A stretch of DNA of 64,000 bases from assembly GCA_963829135.1 (NCBI GenBank), contig CAWHHO010000006.1, positions 372,001-436,000 on the forward strand, given 5' to 3'. Numbering within the stretch: position 1 is the first letter of the stretch; every line of letters starts with the position of its first letter. The DNA is from Kumtagia sp963829135. GTDB lineage: Bacteria > Pseudomonadota > Alphaproteobacteria > Rhizobiales > Rhizobiaceae. The translations under genes and the position numbers were made by a program. The notes under the pieces are model-generated. The model worked only from the letters and a program-made list of their open reading frames with translations. It did not search any database and was not told the origin of the DNA. Below are positions 47,664-58,635 of the stretch, in pieces.

Positions 47664-48347
47664 TCAGGCTCGCGCGGCTTGCATGAGATCTTCACACATG
47701 GCCACGGTCAGTTCATCGAAGTGCGAGATGATGCGCGACGGCCCGAATTCCCGGACGTGGCGGTCAGTATAGCCGAAATCCACCGCTATCACCGGGATAC
47801 GCGCTGCCTTGGCGGTGTCGATATCCGTCTGCGAATCGCCGACCATCACGGCGCGATGCGGATCGCCGCCGGCGAGCGCGATCGTGTCGAGCAAATGGCG
47901 CGGGTCGGGCTTTCGGAACGCGAAGCTATCCGCACCACAGATCGCGGCGAAATCGCCGGCGAGGCCGACTCCTTCCAACAGGCGCTTCGAAAACCCCTCG
48001 GGTTTGTTGGTGCAAACCGCGAGCAGATAACCCGCCGCAGCAAGACGCGTAAGGGCGGCAGGAACGCCGGGGTAGGGTTCGGACCGGCCTGGGATGTTCT
48101 CGCCATAATGATCGAGGAACAGGGCAAAGAGCCGATCGTGCTCCACCGTATCGAGCATCCGCTTTTGTGCCGCATAGGCCCGCTCGATCATGACACGGCC
48201 ACCGTGGCCGACGAACTGATGGAAGCCACGCGTATCGGTGAGTTGCGCGCCGCCGGCGGCGAGGCTGTGATTGAGGCTATCCAGCAGGTCCGGAGCGGTG
48301 TCGACAAGCGTTCCGTCGAGGTCGAAAACAATGATGGGACGTTTCAT
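47664..48347 (-). CDS. gph: Phosphoglycolate phosphatase (HAD superfamily)
   Basis: Removes phosphate from 2-phosphoglycolate, a product of DNA repair and oxygenase side reactions. 227 residues. HAD motifs: IVFDLDGTLVDTAPDL (nucleophile Asp), CTNKPEGFSKRLLE (motif II Thr), KPDPRHLLDTI (motif III Lys) and VMVGDSQTDIDTAKAA (motif IV). A four-helix cap domain lies between motif I and II. Start ATG at 48347; an alternative ATG at 48359 adds four residues. Divergent from rpiA across a promoter-like gap. Confidence 0.88.
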   Translation of the reverse strand: MKRPIIVFDLDGTLVDTAPDLLDSLNHSLAAGGAQLTDTRGFHQFVGHGGRVMIERAYAAQKRMLDTVEHDRLFALFLDHYGENIPGRSEPYPGVPAALTRLAAAGYLLAVCTNKPEGFSKRLLEGVGLAGDFAAICGADSFAFRKPDPRHLLDTIALAGGDPHRAVMVGDSQTDIDTAKAARIPVIAVDFGYTDRHVREFGPSRIISHFDELTVAMCEDLMQAARA

Positions 48348-48443
48348 TGGGGCTCGCATGAAACAAGGGGTTGACTGCGGATACCCTGCGCCTCGGCGCG
48401 AGGCAATCCGTTTATCTCCGCAATTTCGTGGCTCCAGACGGGT

Positions 48444-48471
48444 TTGACCCTCGGTACAAAGATGCTAGAGC
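48444..48471 (+). promoter_or_regulatory. Sigma-70-type promoter before rpiA
   Basis: TTGACC (48444-48449) and TAGAGC (48466-48471) have a 16-base spacing, about 30 bases before the rpiA GTG. Moderate match to the housekeeping consensus. Confidence 0.38.
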
Positions 48472-48502
48472 GCAGGAGCAAAATCGAAGGCGGATCGGTC
48501 CC

Positions 48503-49201
48503 GTGGACGCACGGACGTTGAAAATAGAAGCGGCGCGTGCGGCCCTTGAGCATGTCGAGAACGGCATGCGGTTGGGCATAGGTACCGGCTCGACCGCCGA
48601 GGAATTCGTCCGGCTGCTTGCCGAGCGCGTGAAGGATGGCCTTTCGATCATCGGGGTGCCTACCTCGGAACGAACCGCCAGCTTATGCAGCGAGCTTGGC
48701 ATTCCGTTGACGACCCTGGAGCAGACCCCGGAACTCGACCTGACGGTCGATGGCGCCGACGAGTTTGATCCGCAACTCAGGCTCATTAAGGGGGGCGGCG
48801 GCGCGCTCTTGCGCGAGAAGATCGTGGCCGCAGCGTCGAAGCGGATGATCGTCATCGCCGACGAAAGCAAGGCGGTGAGCGTCCTTGGGCGGTTTCCCCT
48901 GCCGATCGAAGTCAACCGCTATGGACTGCGCGCAACCGAGATCGCGATCAGCAAATCGGCTGCGGAACTCGGTCTCTCAGGGCCCATCACATTGCGGATG
49001 ACGAAGGACACGCCATTTGTTACAGACGGCGGACATCTTATCCTCGATGCATCTTTTGGCCGCATTCCCGATCCAAGGGCGCTGTCGAGCAGTCTTCATT
49101 GCGTGCCGGGTGTCGTCGAGCACGGTTTGTTTATCGGCTTGGCTCAGATGGCGATCATTGCGGCCACCGACGGCGTGAAATCCATTCACGCCCAGAACTA
49201 G
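48503..49201 (+). CDS. rpiA: Ribose-5-phosphate isomerase A
   Basis: Interconverts ribose-5-phosphate and ribulose-5-phosphate in the pentose phosphate pathway. 232 residues from the GTG at 48503, the family length. Motifs: GIGTGSTAEEFVRLL, TSERT, LTVDGADEFDPQLRLIKGGGGALLREK (read in pieces, including the catalytic Asp and Glu) and PIEVNRYG. The frame extends 44 codons upstream, but that part has no similarity. It is followed by a DUF2059 gene. Confidence 0.92.
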   Translation: MDARTLKIEAARAALEHVENGMRLGIGTGSTAEEFVRLLAERVKDGLSIIGVPTSERTASLCSELGIPLTTLEQTPELDLTVDGADEFDPQLRLIKGGGGALLREKIVAAASKRMIVIADESKAVSVLGRFPLPIEVNRYGLRATEIAISKSAAELGLSGPITLRMTKDTPFVTDGGHLILDASFGRIPDPRALSSSLHCVPGVVEHGLFIGLAQMAIIAATDGVKSIHAQN

Positions 49202-49222
49202 AAAGCAGGAGTTGCCTTAGAT

Positions 49223-49795
49223 ATGAATCGGATGACCTCAATCCGCCGCCTCGCTCTCGCCACCCTTGGGTCGGCTCTGGTGGCTGTTTCCCTGCCGGCA
49301 TCGGCGCAGGATGTTACCCCAGAACAGCTCAACGCGGCGCGCGCGGCCGTAGCAGCGATCAAAGCGACCGATCCTTTCGACGCTATCCTGCCCGAGGGCG
49401 CCGAGCTCTTGAAGCAGCAACTGATCAACAAGAACCCGGACATGCAGGCGGTGATCTCGAAAACCGTCGATGAAAAGGCGCTTGCTCTCGCCCCCCGCCG
49501 CGCCGACCTCGAGAAGGAAGCGGCGACGGCTTATGCAAGGAATTTCACGGTGGAGCAGCTGGACGCCATCGCGGCGTTCTACAATTCGGATGCCGGCAAG
49601 GCGCTGCTCGAAAAGGGACCGCTCGTCCTTCGCGAAGTCGGCAAGGCGGCGCAAATCTGGCAAAACGGTATCGGGCGCGATCTGCAGGTGGAAGTCGGCA
49701 AGAGCCTCGACGCAGTCATGGCAGCACAGCCGAAGCCGGCAGCTCCCGCAACTGCCGGCGAGCCCGCCGCTGGCGAGGCGCAGCCCGCAAACTAA
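49223..49795 (+). CDS. DUF2059 exported protein
   Basis: A 190-residue protein with a signal sequence (LALATLGSALVAVSLPASAQD, likely cleaved after the SAQ) and a DUF2059 domain: ARNFTVEQLDAIAAFYNSDAGKALLEKGP is its hallmark (shown in part). The C-terminus is Pro/Ala-rich. Periplasmic, function unknown. It follows rpiA by 21 bases and probably shares its transcript, which ends at the hairpin at 49821. Confidence 0.85.
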   Translation: MNRMTSIRRLALATLGSALVAVSLPASAQDVTPEQLNAARAAVAAIKATDPFDAILPEGAELLKQQLINKNPDMQAVISKTVDEKALALAPRRADLEKEAATAYARNFTVEQLDAIAAFYNSDAGKALLEKGPLVLREVGKAAQIWQNGIGRDLQVEVGKSLDAVMAAQPKPAAPATAGEPAAGEAQPAN

Positions 49796-49820
49796 CCCAG
49801 TATGGTTTGTTTGGATCAAC

Positions 49821-49845
49821 AGCCCGGCCTTGCGCCGGGCTTTCC
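49821..49845 (+). terminator. Intrinsic terminator after the DUF2059 gene
   Basis: AGCCCGGC (49821-49828) pairs with GCCGGGCT (49834-49841) around a 5-base loop, followed by TTTCCATTTT. A convincing stop signal for the rpiA transcript. Confidence 0.78.
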
Positions 49846-49895
49846 ATTTTCACGCCGCATGCCTAACTGTGGGTCTCCGCAGCTGAGAAACGCCG

Positions 49896-51294
49896 ATGTC
49901 AAAATTCGACTATGACCTGTTCGTCGTCGGTGGCGGTTCGGGCGGTGTCCGCGCCGCTCGGGTCACGGCGGGGCTTGGCAAGCGCGTGGCGATTGCCGAG
50001 GAGTACCGCTTTGGCGGCACCTGCGTGATACGAGGCTGCGTTCCCAAGAAGCTTCTCGTCTATGCGTCGCAATTCTCGGAATTGTTTGAGGATGCCGCTG
50101 GTTATGGGTGGACAGTCGGCGAAAGCCGGTTCGACTGGCCTACCCTGATCGCAAACAAGGACAAGGAAATCGCGCGGCTGGAAGGGCTATACAGATCCGG
50201 TGTCGAGAAGGCCGGCGGGACGGCGTTTCACAGCCGCGCCGAGCTGGTTGATCGGAACACCATCCGGCTGGTCGCCGAGAACCGCACAGTGACCGCGGAG
50301 ACGATCCTGATTGCAACGGGGGGCCGGCCCTCCGCCCACGCCGCGCTGCCCGGTCACGAACTCACCATCACCTCCAACGAGGCGTTCCACCTGCCGGAGC
50401 TTCCAAAAGCCATCGCAATTGCCGGCGGAGGGTATATCGCTGTCGAGTTCGCAAACATCTTCCACGGGCTCGGCGTCGAAACCACGCTGATCTATCGCGG
50501 CGCCGAGATTCTTGGCCGCTTCGACATGGATGTACGGCGCGGTCTACACGAGGCCATGGAGCACAAGGGAATCAGAGATTCTCTGCCATGACGTCTTCGG
50601 GAAAATTGAAAAGCGGTCCGATGGCAGACTTGTGGCGCTTACTGCAAAGGGCAGGGAACTCGTAGCCGACCAGGTGATGCTCGCGCTCGGGCGCAAGCCG
50701 AACACCGAAAATATCGGTCTGGACAAGGCAGGTGTGGCTCTCGGAAGGACCGGCGATGTTCTGGTCGACGACTATTCCCGCACCAATGTCGACAACATTT
50801 ATGCGCTTGGCGATGTGACCGACCGCATCCAGCTTACGCCCGTGGCGATTCACGAGGCTATGTGCTTCGTAGAAACGGCATTCAAGGGAAATCCGACTAA
50901 GCCCGACTTGGATAACGTGCCGACGGCCGTTTTCTCGCAACCCGAGATCGGCACGGTTGGACTGTCTGAAGAGGCGGCGGCCAAGAAGCACGAGGATCTG
51001 GAAATCTATCGCGCGGCATTCCGGCCGATGCGCAACATCCTGCCGGGCCGCCAGGAGCGCATGATCATGAAGCTCGTTGTGGATGCCGCCACCAACCGCG
51101 TCGTCGGTGCCCACATCCTTGGGCCGGATGCCGGCGAGATGGCGCAGCTGATCGGCGTGGCGATCAAGGGGCAGCTTACAAAGGCGGTATTCGACCAGAC
51201 TATGGCGGTGCATCCGACCGCCGCGGAAGAACTCGTCACGATGTACCAGCCGACGTATCGCGTCAGGGGTGGCAAGCGGGTTGACATGGCATAG
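49896..51294 (+). CDS. gor: Glutathione-disulfide reductase (one apparent frameshift)
   Basis: Reduces oxidised glutathione with NADPH; a homodimeric FAD enzyme in the cytoplasm. FAD motif VVGGGSGGVRAAR, redox-active cysteines in GGTCVIRGCVPKK, NADPH region IAGGGYIAVEFANIFHGLG (then TLIYRGAEIL), YALGDVTD, and the catalytic His in VHPTAAEELVT. One extra base near 50576 splits GIR from ILCHDVFGKIEK. About 465 residues when joined. The thiol-redox role may support oxidative-stress tolerance, though no EcfG promoter was seen here. Confidence 0.9.
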
Positions 51295-51328
51295 CGCTAA
51301 AGCCTGCCGCGTTGTCGCCGGGTCGCCT

Positions 51329-51511
51329 TAGGCGAACCATCAACGTGGCCGCGCACATGGAATCGGCTGGCGTACCTGGGCGCATACAGATCACGCCGGA
51401 GGTGAAAAGATCCTTGGTGAGCAATTCGCCTTCGAAGAGCGAGGGACCGTCGATATCAAGGGCAAGGGGCCTATGTCGCTCTTCTACCTCAATGGGCGCA
51501 AATCTGCATAG
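51329..51511 (+). pseudogene. Remnant of a class III adenylate/guanylate cyclase gene
   Basis: About 60 codons match only the C-terminal end of a class III nucleotide cyclase: TINVAAHMESAGVPGRIQITPEVK in one frame, then GEQFAFEERGTVDIKGKGPM and FYLNGRKSA in another. The catalytic core is missing and a frame change interrupts the fragment. This appears to be real decay, since the N-terminal part is absent rather than merely shifted. Confidence 0.6.
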
Positions 51512-51525
51512 ATCGTCGGAAGCTT

Positions 51526-51807
51526 TCAGATGAACTCCTGGAAAGTAACGATCGAAACCTCTCCTTCCAGTGCACCCTGATACGCCGAAGCGTGCGGTTC
51601 ATCAGCCGGAGTGCCGTCCATATCGCCGATCTGGTCGAGTTCTGCTTCGGCGTATCCTTCCTTCGCCAGTGCTTCCAGCGCGGTCCGCACCGCCGTGTCG
51701 TCATCCGGCGCTACGAGGAAGATATGAACGCCCTCGGAATCACCACCCTTGGTGCGAAAAACTCGGCCGGTTATGATCGTAACCGGCTTTTCCTCATTAT
51801 CGTTCAT
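51526..51807 (-). CDS. Small acidic hypothetical protein
   Basis: 93 residues, acidic, with TIITGRVFRTKGGDSEGVHIFLVAPDDDTAVRTALEALAKEGYAEAELDQIGDMDG (in pieces). The first part reads like a small alpha/beta domain; no signal peptide or motif that I can name. The ATG at 51807 follows GAGGAAT. Conservation and codon usage suggest a real gene, but the function is unknown. Confidence 0.62.
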   Translation of the reverse strand: MNDNEEKPVTIITGRVFRTKGGDSEGVHIFLVAPDDDTAVRTALEALAKEGYAEAELDQIGDMDGTPADEPHASAYQGALEGEVSIVTFQEFI

Positions 51808-51822
51808 GGCGTGATTCCTCAT

Positions 51823-52004
51823 GGCCGGGCCAGATTCGGCAATGCCGCCCAGGAATCAACTAGCGTATTTTCCTACACGGAGAACCAATCCTTTCGACGA
51901 CGGGCATATTCTTGCGCCAATCACTGAGAAGGCGAAAGAGAATTACCTTGCGGGGTTCGCATAGCTGGCTTGCTGGCGCTGCATTCTGTTTTCGCGTTTC
52001 GGGG
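51823..52004. other. Gap before the str operon promoter
   Basis: Nothing recognised apart from a region poor in G and C near 51855-51960. Confidence 0.4.
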
Positions 52005-52033
52005 TTGACGCAAACAGACTCAGCGAGTAGAAG
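52005..52033 (+). promoter_or_regulatory. Promoter of the str operon
   Basis: TTGACG (52005-52010), a 17-base spacer and TAGAAG (52028-52033). The perfect TTGAC is typical of strong rhizobial housekeeping promoters. It would give an untranslated leader of about 240 bases before rpsL. Confidence 0.58.
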
Positions 52034-52140
52034 CCGCCTCGTCTGAACCGATGTGAGGTCTGATGTTTCGGGTCGTCTCGACCTGGAGTTCGCCTCAAAC
52101 AGGGTTCGTTCTACGAGCGAAATACATTTCCGGCATGCAC

Positions 52141-52201
52141 GAAGCGCTCAGCGCTTCCTCTGCTCTGTTTCGGGCAAAACCGCCAGGCGGTTTCTTGCCC
52201 G
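52141..52201 (+). promoter_or_regulatory. Structured leader of the rpsL operon
   Basis: Two hairpins lie in the leader: GAAGCGC/GCGCTTC (52141-52157) and a longer CGGGCAA-ACCGCC / GGCGGT-TTGCCCG stem (52171-52201). They could be a ribosomal-protein binding site or attenuator. No T-run follows the second hairpin. Confidence 0.42.
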
Positions 52202-52278
52202 AATTTGCGTATGGAAATGACGCTCGAAAACCGCCCGAAAGGGCCCGAGACACGGACTATGAGAGACAAGAGGATTTA

Positions 52279-52650
52279 ATGCCTACCGTCAACCAGCTGA
52301 TCCGCAAGCCGCGCATTGCGCCGGTGAAGCGTAACAAGGTTCCGGCCATGCAGCAGAACCCGCAGAAACGCGGCGTCTGCACGCGCGTCTACACCACGAC
52401 GCCGAAGAAGCCGAACTCGGCGCTGCGCAAGGTCGCGAAAATCCGCCTGACCAATGGCTTCGAAGTGATCGGCTACATTCCTGGCGAAGGTCATAACCTT
52501 CAGGAGCACTCGGTTGTCATGATCCGCGGCGGCCGCGTCAAGGATCTTCCGGGCGTCCGCTACCACATCATCCGAGGCGTGCTCGACACGCAGGGCGTGA
52601 AGAACCGCAAGCAGCGCCGTTCGAAATACGGCGCGAAGCGTCCGAAGTAA
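52279..52650 (+). CDS. rpsL: 30S ribosomal protein S12
   Basis: 123 residues of uS12, in the decoding centre. Signature KKPNSALRKVAKIRLTNGFE and GYIPGEGHNLQEHSVVMIRGG (shown in parts); the Lys in TTPKKPNSALRK is the classical streptomycin position and is wild-type Lys here. First gene of the str operon (rpsL-rpsG-fusA-tuf). The ATG at 52279 is the family start although the frame extends 5' into the leader. Confidence 0.97.
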   Translation: MPTVNQLIRKPRIAPVKRNKVPAMQQNPQKRGVCTRVYTTTPKKPNSALRKVAKIRLTNGFEVIGYIPGEGHNLQEHSVVMIRGGRVKDLPGVRYHIIRGVLDTQGVKNRKQRRSKYGAKRPK

Positions 52651-52720
52651 GGGTTTTTCCCGGTTTCGGCGCTTCTTTTTTTGGAAGTGTCGGGCCGTTG
52701 AAGATTGAGAGACGAAGAAC

Positions 52721-53191
52721 ATGTCCCGACGCCACAGTGCAGATAAGCGCGAAATCAACCCCGATCCGAAGTTCGGTGATCTGGTTGTTACCAAGTTCAT
52801 GAATGCCGTCATGTACGACGGCAAGAAGTCGGTCGCCGAGACCATCGTCTATGGCGCGCTCGATCAGGTTCGCGCCAAGACCAAGCAGGAGCCGGTCGTG
52901 GTGTTCAAGCAGGCGCTCGACAATGTCGCGCCGCACCTCGAAGTCCGCTCGCGCCGCGTTGGTGGTGCGACGTACCAGGTTCCGGTCGATGTTCGTCCGG
53001 AGCGCCGTCAGGCTCTTGCAATCCGCTGGCTGATCACTGCTGCCCGCAACCGCAACGAGACGACCATGGTTGATCGCCTTTCCGGCGAACTCATGGATGC
53101 CGCGAACAATCGCGGCACTGCCGTCAAGAAGCGTGAAGACACCCATAAGATGGCGGAAGCCAACCGCGCCTTCGCGCACTACCGCTGGTAA
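52721..53191 (+). CDS. rpsG: 30S ribosomal protein S7
   Basis: 156 residues of uS7, which starts head assembly of the small subunit. Recognised by MSRRHSADKREINPDPKFGD, the Arg/Lys-rich RRVGGATYQVPVDVRPERRQ and the C-terminal HKMAEANRAFAHYRW. Seventy bases after rpsL in the str operon. In E. coli S7 represses this operon. Confidence 0.97.
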   Translation: MSRRHSADKREINPDPKFGDLVVTKFMNAVMYDGKKSVAETIVYGALDQVRAKTKQEPVVVFKQALDNVAPHLEVRSRRVGGATYQVPVDVRPERRQALAIRWLITAARNRNETTMVDRLSGELMDAANNRGTAVKKREDTHKMAEANRAFAHYRW

Positions 53192-53221
53192 CGGCGCGAA
53201 AGAACGAAAGAGGCACCTCCC

Positions 53222-55312
<2,091 letters not shown>

Positions 55313-55379
55313 GCTCAACGAGTTTAGCGCGACAACTTGATCCATTGCCCTAACGGGCTAGCACGTACGGAGACCTCAC

Positions 55380-56557
55380 ATGGCCAAGAGCAAATTTGAG
55401 CGGACGAAGCCGCATGTGAACATTGGGACGATTGGCCATGTTGACCATGGCAAGACGTCGTTGACGGCAGCGATCACCAAGTATTTTGGTGAGTACAAGG
55501 CGCTATGACCAGATTGACGCGGCGCCGGAAGAGAAGGCGCGCGGCATCACCATTTCGACGGCTCACGTCGAGTACGAGACGGCCGAAGCGCCACTATGCG
55601 CATGTCGACTGCCCCGGCCACGCCGACTATGTGAAGAACATGATCACCGGTGCTGCGCAGATGGACGGCGCGATCCTGGTTGTTTCGGCTGCCGACGGCC
55701 CGATGCCGCAGACGCGCGAGCACATCCTTCTGGCCCGCCAGGTCGGCGTTCCGTCGATCGTGGTGTTCCTGAACAAGGTCGACCAGGTCGACGATCCGGA
55801 ACTGCTGGAGCTGGTCGAGCTGGAAGTTCGCGAGCTTCTGTCGAAGAACGAGTTCCCGGGCGACGACATTCCGATCATCCCGGGTTCGGCGCTTGCGGCG
55901 CTGGAGGATTCGAACAAGGAGATCGGCGAGGACGCGATCCGCAAGCTGATGGCTGCGGTCGACGACTACATCCCGACGCCTGAGCGTCCGATCGACCAGC
56001 CGTTCCTGATGCCGATCGAGGACGTGTTCTCGATCTCGGGCCGCGGCACGGTTGTGACCGGCCGCGTCGAGCGTGGCATCGTCAAGGTCGGCGAGGAGCT
56101 CGAGATCATCGGCATCCGTCCGACCACCAAGACGACCTGCACGGGCGTCGAGATGTTCCGCAAGCTGCTCGATCAGGGCCAGGCCGGCGACAACATCGGC
56201 GCGCTGCTGCGCGGCGTCGACCGTGAAGGTGTCGAGCGCGGCCAGGTTCTGGCCAAGCCGGGCTCGGTGAAGCCGCACAAGAAGTTCGTTGCCGAAGCCT
56301 ACATCCTGACCAAGGAAGAGGGCGGCCGTCATACGCCGTTCTTCACCAACTACCGTCCGCAGTTCTACTTCCGCACCACCGACGTGACCGGCATCGTGAC
56401 GCTGGCCGAAGGCACGGAAATGGTGATGCCGGGCGACAATGTGACGGTTGACGTCGAACTGATCGTGCCGATCGCCATGGAAGAGAAGCTGCGCTTCGCT
56501 ATCCGCGAAGGCGGCCGTACCGTCGGCGCCGGCGTCGTCGTCAGCATCAAAGAGTAA
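55380..56557 (+). CDS. tuf: Elongation factor Tu (two apparent frameshifts)
   Basis: Delivers aminoacyl-tRNA to the ribosome. GTPase motifs GHVDHGKTSL (G1), RGITIS (G2), DCPGHADYVKNM (G3) and NKVDQVDD (G4), then the beta-barrel domains ending VGAGVVVSIKE. Extra bases at about 55501 (after GEYKA) and 55585 (before RHYAHVDC) throw the reading through three frames; removing them gives 391 residues, exactly the family length. This protein is essential, so the breaks are almost certainly sequence errors, unless another intact tuf copy exists elsewhere. Confidence 0.93.
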
Positions 56558-56620
56558 AAGCAACCGATCTGTCGCGGGCGCGAATTCGCCCGCGCCGCGC
56601 CAGAACAAGGATAAAGACGC

Positions 56621-56929
56621 ATGAACGGCCAAAATATCCGCATTCGCCTCAAGGCGTTTGATCATCGGGTGCTTGATGCTTCGACGCGCGAAATCGTGTC
56701 CACCGCCAAGCGAACCGGTGCCAATGTACGGGGTCCGATTCCGCTGCCGACGCGGATCGAGAAATTCACGGTCAACCGCTCGCCGCATATCGACAAGAAG
56801 AGCCGCGAGCAGTTCGAGATGCGCACTCATAAGCGCCTGCTCGATATCGTTGATCCGACGCCGCAAACGGTCGATGCGCTGATGAAGCTCGATCTGGCTG
56901 CCGGTGTCGACGTCGAAATCAAGCTCTAA
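56621..56929 (+). CDS. rpsJ: 30S ribosomal protein S10
   Basis: 102 residues of uS10, also NusE in antitermination. Signature QNIRIRLKAFDHRVLD, RGPIPLPTRIEKFTV and ETRTHKRL-like EMRTHKRLLDI. First gene of the S10 operon, 63 bases after tuf. Confidence 0.96.
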   Translation: MNGQNIRIRLKAFDHRVLDASTREIVSTAKRTGANVRGPIPLPTRIEKFTVNRSPHIDKKSREQFEMRTHKRLLDIVDPTPQTVDALMKLDLAAGVDVEIKL

Positions 56930-56992
56930 GAGCTGGGAACATGAGCCGGCCGGGCGAAAGTCCGAACGGCTCCTCTGAAGGAAGATGAACCG

Positions 56993-57706
56993 ATGCGTTC
57001 AGGTGTAATCGCACAGAAGTTGGGAATGACCCGCATCTACAACGATGCCGGCGAGCATGTCCCGGTTACCGTTCTTCGCATGGAGAACTGCCAGGTCGTG
57101 GCGCAGCGCACGAAAGAGAAGAATGGCTATTCTGCCGTTCAGCTCGGTGTCGGCCTCGCCAAGGTCAAGAACACCTCGAAGGCCTTGCGCGGTCATTTCG
57201 CCGGCGCTTCCGTCGAGCCTAAGGCGAAGCTCGCCGAGTTTCGTGTGTCCGACGACAACCTGCTCGATATCGGCGCCGAGATAACTGTAGATCATTTCGT
57301 CGCCGGCCAGAAAGTCGATGTGACCGGTACTTCGACGGGTAAAGGCTTCCAGGGCGTCATCAAGCGCCATCACTTCGGTGGTGGCCGCGCGACCCATGGT
57401 AACTCCGTATCGCACCGTACGCACGGCTCAACCGGCCAACGCCAGGATCCGGGCAAGGTATTCAAGGGCAAGAAGATGGCCGGCCATATGGGTGCTACCC
57501 GCGTGACCACGCAGAACGTCGAAGTTGTTTCGACTGATGCGGATCGCGGCCTGATCCTGATCCGCGGCGCGGTCCCGGGCACCAAGGGCGCATGGATACT
57601 GGTTCGCGACGCCGTCAAGGTGGCGCTCCCGGACAGCGCACCAAAGCCGGCCGGTTTGCGCGCTGCGGCCAAGATCGAAGCTCCGGCCACTGAGGGAGCG
57701 GAATAA
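56993..57706 (+). CDS. rplC: 50S ribosomal protein L3
   Basis: 237 residues of uL3, which binds at the peptidyl-transferase centre. Signature SGVIAQKLGMTRIYND near the start and GKGFQGVIKRHHF, then RTHGSTGQRQDPGKVFKGKKM. Its stop overlaps the rplD start by one base (TAATG), so translation of the two is coupled. Confidence 0.96.
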   Translation: MRSGVIAQKLGMTRIYNDAGEHVPVTVLRMENCQVVAQRTKEKNGYSAVQLGVGLAKVKNTSKALRGHFAGASVEPKAKLAEFRVSDDNLLDIGAEITVDHFVAGQKVDVTGTSTGKGFQGVIKRHHFGGGRATHGNSVSHRTHGSTGQRQDPGKVFKGKKMAGHMGATRVTTQNVEVVSTDADRGLILIRGAVPGTKGAWILVRDAVKVALPDSAPKPAGLRAAAKIEAPATEGAE

Positions 57707-58326
57707 TGGACATCAAGATTTCAACGCTTGGCGGCAAGGACGCCGGCAATGTCAACCTCTCCGACGAGATCTTCGGTCTCGATCCGCGCGAGGACATCCT
57801 GCAGCGCGTGGTGCGCTGGCAACTTGCCAAGAAGCAGCAGGGCACGCATCAGGCCAAGGGCCGCGCCGACATCGCGCGCACCGGTGCCAAGATGTACAAG
57901 CAAAAGGGTACGGGCCGCGCCCGCCACCACTCCGCTCGCGCTCCGCAGTTCCGCGGCGGCGGCAAGGCTCATGGCCCGGTCGCCCGCAGCCACGAGCATG
58001 CTCTGCCGAAGAAGGTTCGCGCACTCGGCCTGAAGCATGCGCTTTCGGCCAAGGCAAAGGCTTCGAATATCATCATCATCGATGAACTGAAGCTGGCCGA
58101 GGCCAAGACCAAGGCGCTGATTGCGAATTTCGCGACGCTGGGCCTGTCGAACGCGCTGCTGATCGGCGGCGCGGAGCTCGACGCAAACTTCAAGTTGGCA
58201 GTCGCCAACATTCCGAACATCGACGTGCTGCCTGTTCAGGGTATCAACGTCTACGACATTCTGCGCCGCGGCACGCTGGTCCTTTCAAAGGCCGCTGTCG
58301 AGGCCCTCGAGGAGCGCTTTAAATGA
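57706..58326 (+). CDS. rplD: 50S ribosomal protein L4
   Basis: 206 residues of uL4, with the extended loop GTGRARHHSARAPQFRGGGKAHGP that lines the exit tunnel. In E. coli L4 represses the S10 operon at its leader; no homologous leader was identified here. It overlaps rplW by four bases (ATGA). Confidence 0.96.
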   Translation: MDIKISTLGGKDAGNVNLSDEIFGLDPREDILQRVVRWQLAKKQQGTHQAKGRADIARTGAKMYKQKGTGRARHHSARAPQFRGGGKAHGPVARSHEHALPKKVRALGLKHALSAKAKASNIIIIDELKLAEAKTKALIANFATLGLSNALLIGGAELDANFKLAVANIPNIDVLPVQGINVYDILRRGTLVLSKAAVEALEERFK

Positions 58327-58616
58327 CGGATCTTCGCCACTATGACGTGATCGTCAGCCCGGCGATCACCGAGAAGACGACCACTGCGTCGGAACGCAAC
58401 CAGGTTGTCTTCAATGTCGCCAAGAAGGCGACCAAGCCGGAAATCAAGGCAGCCGTCGAGGCGCTGTTCAGCGTCAAGGTGACTGCGGTGAATACGCTGG
58501 TCCGCAAGGGCAAGGTAAAGCGCTTTCGCGGCACGGTTGGCCGGCAGAGCGACGTGAAGAAGGCGGTGGTCACGCTGGCAGACGGTCAGTCGATCGACGT
58601 CGCCACGGGCCTCTGA
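58323..58616 (+). CDS. rplW: 50S ribosomal protein L23
   Basis: 97 residues of uL23, the docking site for SRP and trigger factor. Signature YDVIVSPAITEKTT, NQVVFNVAKKATKPEIKAAVE and VNTLVRKGKVKRF. Normal length for the family. Confidence 0.95.
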   Translation: MTDLRHYDVIVSPAITEKTTTASERNQVVFNVAKKATKPEIKAAVEALFSVKVTAVNTLVRKGKVKRFRGTVGRQSDVKKAVVTLADGQSIDVATGL

Positions 58617-58635
58617 GCGGCGCGAGGACAAGAAG

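Noticed and set aside
52063..52278. N-terminal extension of rpsL
   Set aside because: The frame is open upstream, but S12 starts at MPTVNQLIRKP; the extension is leader RNA with hairpins.
55380..56557. Two programmed frameshifts in tuf
   Set aside because: Neither site has a stop codon in poor context, an internal Shine-Dalgarno site or a recognisable slippery codon, unlike prfB; an essential highly expressed gene would not tolerate this, so consensus error is preferred.
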